Positions 21,805-21,818 of a stretch of DNA of 21,818 nt are shown here, in pieces. Source of the stretch: JBBSEZ01 sp038239195 (GTDB lineage: Bacteria > Planctomycetota > Planctomycetia > Gemmatales > Gemmataceae); assembly GCA_038239195.1 (NCBI GenBank), contig JBBSEZ010000133.1, positions 1-21,818 on the forward strand, in the 5' to 3' direction. The stretch's first letter is position 1, and every line of letters starts with the position of its first letter. The notes below the pieces were generated by a model. That model was not told where the DNA came from. It did no database searches and was given only the letters and a program-made list of their open reading frames with translations. The position numbers were made by a program, and so were the translations under genes.

Positions 21805-21818
21805 ATGACTCCTTTGCG
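21805..21818 (+). CDS. Start of an unidentified gene running off the window
   Basis: ATG at 21805 with GGAGG 8 nt upstream opens a frame reading MTPL before the window ends. Only four codons are visible, so nothing can be said of the product. Confidence 0.35.

Overview
The window reads as chromosomal DNA of a planctomycete, most likely a Gemmataceae-type soil or freshwater species. This is inferred from the very high GC content, G/C-rich third codon positions, a surface protein with the planctomycete N-terminal LEALEDR motif, DUF1501, DUF1552 and DUF1592-type cytochrome genes, a DUF4214 protein, a PknB-like kinase with the family's usual N-terminal layout, and frequent hairpin repeats between genes. 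No rRNA, tRNA or CRISPR array was seen.

Left part (1-6112, plus strand). A class III aminotransferase overlaps by 4 nt a DUF1445 (YcsI/D-glutamate cyclase-like) gene. A doubtful small coding stretch follows. Next comes a phosphofructokinase with residues typical of pyrophosphate-dependent enzymes, then an exported protease-like protein with two PDZ domains and an M6-type zinc site. A small palindrome separates this from a convergent minus-strand pair.

Middle (6112-9977, minus strand). A UDP-glycosyltransferase-like gene is joined by a GTGA stop/start overlap to a large glycine-rich secreted protein (LEALEDR motif, choice-of-anchor-like middle, C-terminal DUF4214 repeats). The glycosyltransferase may act on, or be expressed in step with, this surface protein.

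Decayed zone (about 10000-13800). It holds a minus-strand 3' gene remnant with a terminator-like hairpin, a Ser/Thr kinase cut off inside its C-lobe, an intact-looking CNNM/HlyC transporter lacking its usual last domain, and an internally deleted IS1634-like transposase. The kinase frame runs without a stop into the transporter, but a hairpin repeat, a promoter-like site and a Shine-Dalgarno lie between them, so they are treated as separate.

Right part (13808-20386, minus strand). Transcription order is DUF1501 (Tat-exported, sulfatase-like), a large planctomycete cytochrome c (DUF1587/1592/1595/1588/1585), a small helical protein, and DUF1552 (Tat-exported). A 135-bp element with perfect 35-bp terminal inverted repeats sits inside this cluster. 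Divergently transcribed is a Tat-signal chlorite dismutase-family heme protein, followed by a small conserved-looking gene on the minus strand. The last bases start a new plus-strand gene whose ribosome-binding site is held in a hairpin.

No clearly new defence or biosynthetic system was found. The best leads are the mixed DUF1501/cytochrome/DUF1552 cassette with its neighbouring heme enzyme, the 135-bp palindromic element, and the hairpin at the right edge.
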